DNA from: an uncultured Burkholderiales bacterium
GTDB lineage: Bacteria; Pseudomonadota; Gammaproteobacteria; Burkholderiales; Burkholderiaceae_C
DNA: 9,470 nt
Reading direction: 5' to 3'
NCBI GenBank assembly: GCA_903856995.1
Contig: CAIODK010000368.1
Span: forward strand, 1 to 9,470
The notes beneath the pieces were generated by a model that saw only the letters and a program-made list of their open reading frames with translations, had not been told where the DNA came from and did not search any database. The translations under genes were made by a program, and so were the position numbers. Numbering within the stretch: the first letter of the stretch is position 1; the number at the start of each line of letters is the position of its first letter. Below, piece by piece: positions 6,958-9,470 of the stretch.

Positions 6958-7448
6958 GAGGCATCCACACAGGCTGATTCGGTGACGATGATGTCGGCCT
7001 GCGCATAGCGAAACTCACCGCTCGACAAACGCGCCAATGCCACCACAGCTTGTGTGCCTGCCAGCCGCACACGTGTGTTGATTTCTGCACGGCCATTCCA
7101 AGGCCCCATATGGAACACTGCCATGCGTGTGACCGGGTTGCGTTGCGACAGCAAGTACAGATGGGTCACATGGTCTTGCGCTGTCATGGGGCTTTGTACA
7201 TGTACACCGAGCGGAACCAACGAGCCGTTGTCCGCCAGCACGGGCGCGCTGATGTTCACGTCTTGTTGCCGCAGCTTCGCGCCCTGTGTGATGGGGCTGA
7301 TCATTTGCACCAAGGTCTTGAGTTCACCTGATTCCATTTTTTGCGCATAGGTAGAGCTTGCTTGAACGGTTGCCCAAGCAAGCCCCAGCGATGAACTGTG
7401 TTGTAACCAACGCCGACGTGACGGCGCATAGGCATCAGAGACGCTCAT
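6954..7448 (-). CDS. SoxY-like carrier protein with Tat signal and a non-canonical C-terminal cysteine arm
   Basis: The 164-residue protein starts with a twin-arginine signal: SRRRWLQ at residues 10-16, a hydrophobic stretch (about 17-30) and a likely cleavage after STYA near residue 35. The signal supports the ATG at 7448. The mature part follows the SoxY pattern: ISAPVLADNGSLVPL (about 66-80), the SQRNP...F segment (about 101-112) and the TRVRLAGTQAVVALA strand (about 125-139). In classical SoxY the chain ends in a flexible GGCGG arm whose cysteine holds the sulfur intermediate. Here the end reads VTESACVDAS: a cysteine, C160, is kept at nearly the right place, but no glycine flanks it and four residues follow. 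The gene overlaps both neighbours by ATGA. A periplasmic carrier working with the upstream Mo enzyme is inferred. It could also be a relic SoxY. Confidence 0.85.
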   Translation of the reverse strand: MSVSDAYAPSRRRWLQHSSSLGLAWATVQASSTYAQKMESGELKTLVQMISPITQGAKLRQQDVNISAPVLADNGSLVPLGVHVQSPMTAQDHVTHLYLLSQRNPVTRMAVFHMGPWNGRAEINTRVRLAGTQAVVALARLSSGEFRYAQADIIVTESACVDAS

Positions 7449-9470
7449 GCTTTGACCAAGCTGAGTCCGTGGTTCTTTAAGGGCAAGGAGCGAATGCGTT
7501 TGCCCATCGCGGCTGAAATGGCGTTGACCAAAGCAGGGGCTAAGGGCGCTTGCGCAGGTTCGCCCACACCACCCCAGAAGCCACCCGTGGGTGCAATGAC
7601 CACTTCTACTTTTGGCATTTCGTTCAGACGCATCATGCGGTAGTCGTGGAAGTTAGATTGCTCCACGCGGCCCTCTTTGATGGTGTTCTCACCCCAGAAG
7701 ATGGCCGTCAAGCCATGCACCACGCTGCCTTGGAACTGAGCCACGATGTTGTCGGGGTTAACGGCGTAGCCAGGGTCGATGCCAATCACCACGCGGTGGA
7801 TCTTGACTTCGTTCTTGGCGTTCACGGAGACCTCACACACACAAGCGGTCCAGCTGCCATAGCCTTCGGTTTCAGCCACGCCACGGAACACGCCTGCTGG
7901 TAATTTGCTACCCCAGCCTGCGGCTTTGGTCACCGCTTCAAGGATGCTGCGGTCGCGCTTTGATTTCTCGTTGTTAGGCAGCATGTCCAAGCGGAAGGCG
8001 ACGGGGTCTTTGCCTGCGGCCAGTGCCAATTCGTCAATGAAGCACTCGCGCCCAAACGGGTTTTGCGAATGGCCCACCGAACGCCAAAATCCCACTGGCA
8101 CATTGGTGTTGCGCTGCGCGTAATCCACCAAGGTGTTGGGGATGTCATAGGGATGGTCGTTGAAGCTGGCCACCGCCTGGCCGTCAATGCCCTTGGGCAA
8201 GGGCAGCTTGAGCAGCGTGGCCAATATCGATGGGGCACTCACGCGGATGTGCAATGCGTCAACCTTGCCGCTCGCGTCCATCCCCGCTTTGAAACGCATC
8301 AGACTGGCAGGGCGGTACAGGCCATGTTGAATTTCTTCTTCACGGGTCCAAAGCATCTTGACGGGTTTGCCAGCCATGGCTTTGGCAATCATCACGGCTT
8401 GGCGCGTGAAGTCTTGCGGACTCTTGCGTCCCAAGCCACCACCGAGTTGCACAGGGTGTACTTTCACGTTGGCTTGTGGAATGCCTGCCGTCGCAGCGCT
8501 GACGGCCAATGTGCCTTCAGGGTTTTGGGTGGATGACCAAACTTCCAGCTGGTCGCCTTGCAGCCATGCGGTACACACCATCGGCTCCATCGTGGCGTGG
8601 GCTAGATAGGGCGTGAAGTAGTCGGCCTCAATCACCTTGACCGCTTTGCCCAATGCCTCTGGCGCATTGCCATCGTTACGAGCCACGGCCAACTCGGCTT
8701 GCTCCATGCCTGCTTTGAAGTGCGTCATGATCGCCGCACTGCTGAGCGTGCCATGTTCGCCCACATCCCAGTCGACAGATACTTCTCGCAAAGCTTCTTT
8801 GGCACGCCACCAGTTGTCGGCCACCACCGCCACGAACTCGCCCATGTTTAACACCTTGACGATGCCTCGGCGGTTTTCCACTTTGGAGGCGTCCATGCTC
8901 TTGACCTTGCCATTGAACACTGGGCAAGCCGCTACCGCGGCATGCAACATACCTGGCAGTTGAGTGTCGATGCCGTATTTGATGCGGCCTGTCACGATGT
9001 CTGGAATGTCGATGCGTGGAATAGGCTTGCCGATGATCGTCCAGTCTTTCGGGTCTTTGAGTTTGACCTCTTTGGGCGCTTCGAGCTTGGCAGCTGCAGC
9101 GGCAAGCTGGCCGTAGCTCAGGCTGCGCTTGCTGGCAGCGTGTGTGACTTTGTTGAGCGATGCCTTGCATTCGCTGGCGGGCACGCCCCATTGTTGCGCT
9201 GCTGCTGCAACCAACATTTCGCGAGCGGTGGCACCTGCTTTGCGCAAGTACTCTTGCGAGTTACGAATGGTGCGGCTACCCACCGAAGCCATGTCGCCAT
9301 AGGCGCGTTTGGTGCGCAAATTTTCGTGTGCGGTGGCGTATTCGACGCGGACTTTTTTCCAATCGGCATCCAGCTCTTCAGCAATGATCATGGGGGCAGA
9401 CGTCATGCTGCCTTGACCCATTTCTGCACGTGCGTAGCGGATGATGATGGTGTCGTTGGCTTCGATCTCG
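7445..9470 (-). CDS. molybdopterin-binding subunit of an isoquinoline 1-oxidoreductase (IorB)-type / aldehyde dehydrogenase (5' end outside window)
   Basis: The frame is open to the right edge: 16 codons before the ATG at 9421 are coding (IIIRYARAEMGQG), and EMGQG is an internal family motif, so this ATG is not the start. About 674 residues are visible. IorB-type subunits usually run about 740-780, so roughly 70-100 N-terminal residues, often with a Tat signal, are missing. An a/b-hammerhead region starts with GKPIPRIDIPDIVTG. It is followed by YLAHATMEPM, a GGGLGRK cofactor loop (about 8446-8420), GFWRSVGHSQNPFGRE, and GGVGEPAQAPLAPALVNAI near the end, whose Glu (codon 7561-7559) is the expected catalytic base. 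The family hydroxylates N-heterocycles or oxidises aldehydes at a Mo centre and normally pairs with a [2Fe-2S] subunit, often a cytochrome c too; neither is visible. The substrate is unknown. Its TGA overlaps the SoxY-like ATG. Confidence 0.9.
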   Translation of the reverse strand, partial: EIEANDTIIIRYARAEMGQGSMTSAPMIIAEELDADWKKVRVEYATAHENLRTKRAYGDMASVGSRTIRNSQEYLRKAGATAREMLVAAAAQQWGVPASECKASLNKVTHAASKRSLSYGQLAAAAAKLEAPKEVKLKDPKDWTIIGKPIPRIDIPDIVTGRIKYGIDTQLPGMLHAAVAACPVFNGKVKSMDASKVENRRGIVKVLNMGEFVAVVADNWWRAKEALREVSVDWDVGEHGTLSSAAIMTHFKAGMEQAELAVARNDGNAPEALGKAVKVIEADYFTPYLAHATMEPMVCTAWLQGDQLEVWSSTQNPEGTLAVSAATAGIPQANVKVHPVQLGGGLGRKSPQDFTRQAVMIAKAMAGKPVKMLWTREEEIQHGLYRPASLMRFKAGMDASGKVDALHIRVSAPSILATLLKLPLPKGIDGQAVASFNDHPYDIPNTLVDYAQRNTNVPVGFWRSVGHSQNPFGRECFIDELALAAGKDPVAFRLDMLPNNEKSKRDRSILEAVTKAAGWGSKLPAGVFRGVAETEGYGSWTACVCEVSVNAKNEVKIHRVVIGIDPGYAVNPDNIVAQFQGSVVHGLTAIFWGENTIKEGRVEQSNFHDYRMMRLNEMPKVEVVIAPTGGFWGGVGEPAQAPLAPALVNAISAAMGKRIRSLPLKNHGLSLVKA

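Noticed and set aside
8063..8536. Plus-strand open frame (157 codons) opposite the Mo subunit
   Set aside because: Antisense to conserved motifs of the IorB-type gene (GGGLG, GFWRSVGHSQNPFGRE) and without its own family features.
9419..9421. ATG at 9421 as the start of the Mo-subunit gene
   Set aside because: The frame continues upstream with family-like sequence and the ATG encodes the Met of the internal EMGQG motif, so the real start is beyond the window.

Overview
The window looks like chromosomal DNA of a betaproteobacterium of the order Burkholderiales, most likely Comamonadaceae. A freshwater genus such as Limnohabitans or Rhodoferax is only a guess. The reasons are the homodimeric AceE-type E1, a lipoyl domain fused to the front of the E3 gene, the gene order aceE-aceF-lpdA, and a moderately GC-rich coding style. 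There is no sign of phage, plasmid, insertion sequence or CRISPR.

Layout. (1) Bases 1-136, minus strand: the first 45 codons of a probable membrane protein, perhaps a sensor histidine kinase, running off the left edge. (2) Bases 137-287: an AT-rich divergent control region with several small inverted repeats and a weak promoter candidate. (3) Bases 288-6533, plus strand: a complete pyruvate dehydrogenase operon, aceE (E1), aceF (E2, two lipoyl domains) and lpdA (E3 with its own lipoyl domain). The gaps are 18 and 9 bases. (4) Bases 6534-6624: a convergent gap with a 15-bp perfect hairpin that probably terminates transcription from both sides. (5) Bases 6625-9470, minus strand: three translationally coupled genes, read from right to left. 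They are a molybdopterin-binding dehydrogenase subunit of the isoquinoline 1-oxidoreductase beta (IorB) type, cut by the right edge, then a SoxY-like protein with a Tat signal, then a SoxZ-like protein. Both junctions are ATGA overlaps.

How the genes work together. The aceEF-lpdA products form the pyruvate dehydrogenase complex, which turns pyruvate into acetyl-CoA and NADH. The three lipoyl domains pass acetyl groups and electrons between the E1, E2 and E3 active sites. The minus-strand operon is the less ordinary part. A SoxYZ-like carrier pair is locked by overlapping stop/start codons to a xanthine-oxidase-family molybdenum enzyme, with no thiosulfate-oxidation (SoxAX, SoxB, SoxCD) gene visible. 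The SoxY-like protein keeps a cysteine near its C-terminus, but the usual glycine-rich GGCGG arm around it is gone. This suggests a periplasmic carrier adapted to a molybdenum dehydrogenase rather than classical sulfur oxidation. It is the best candidate here for an undescribed system.
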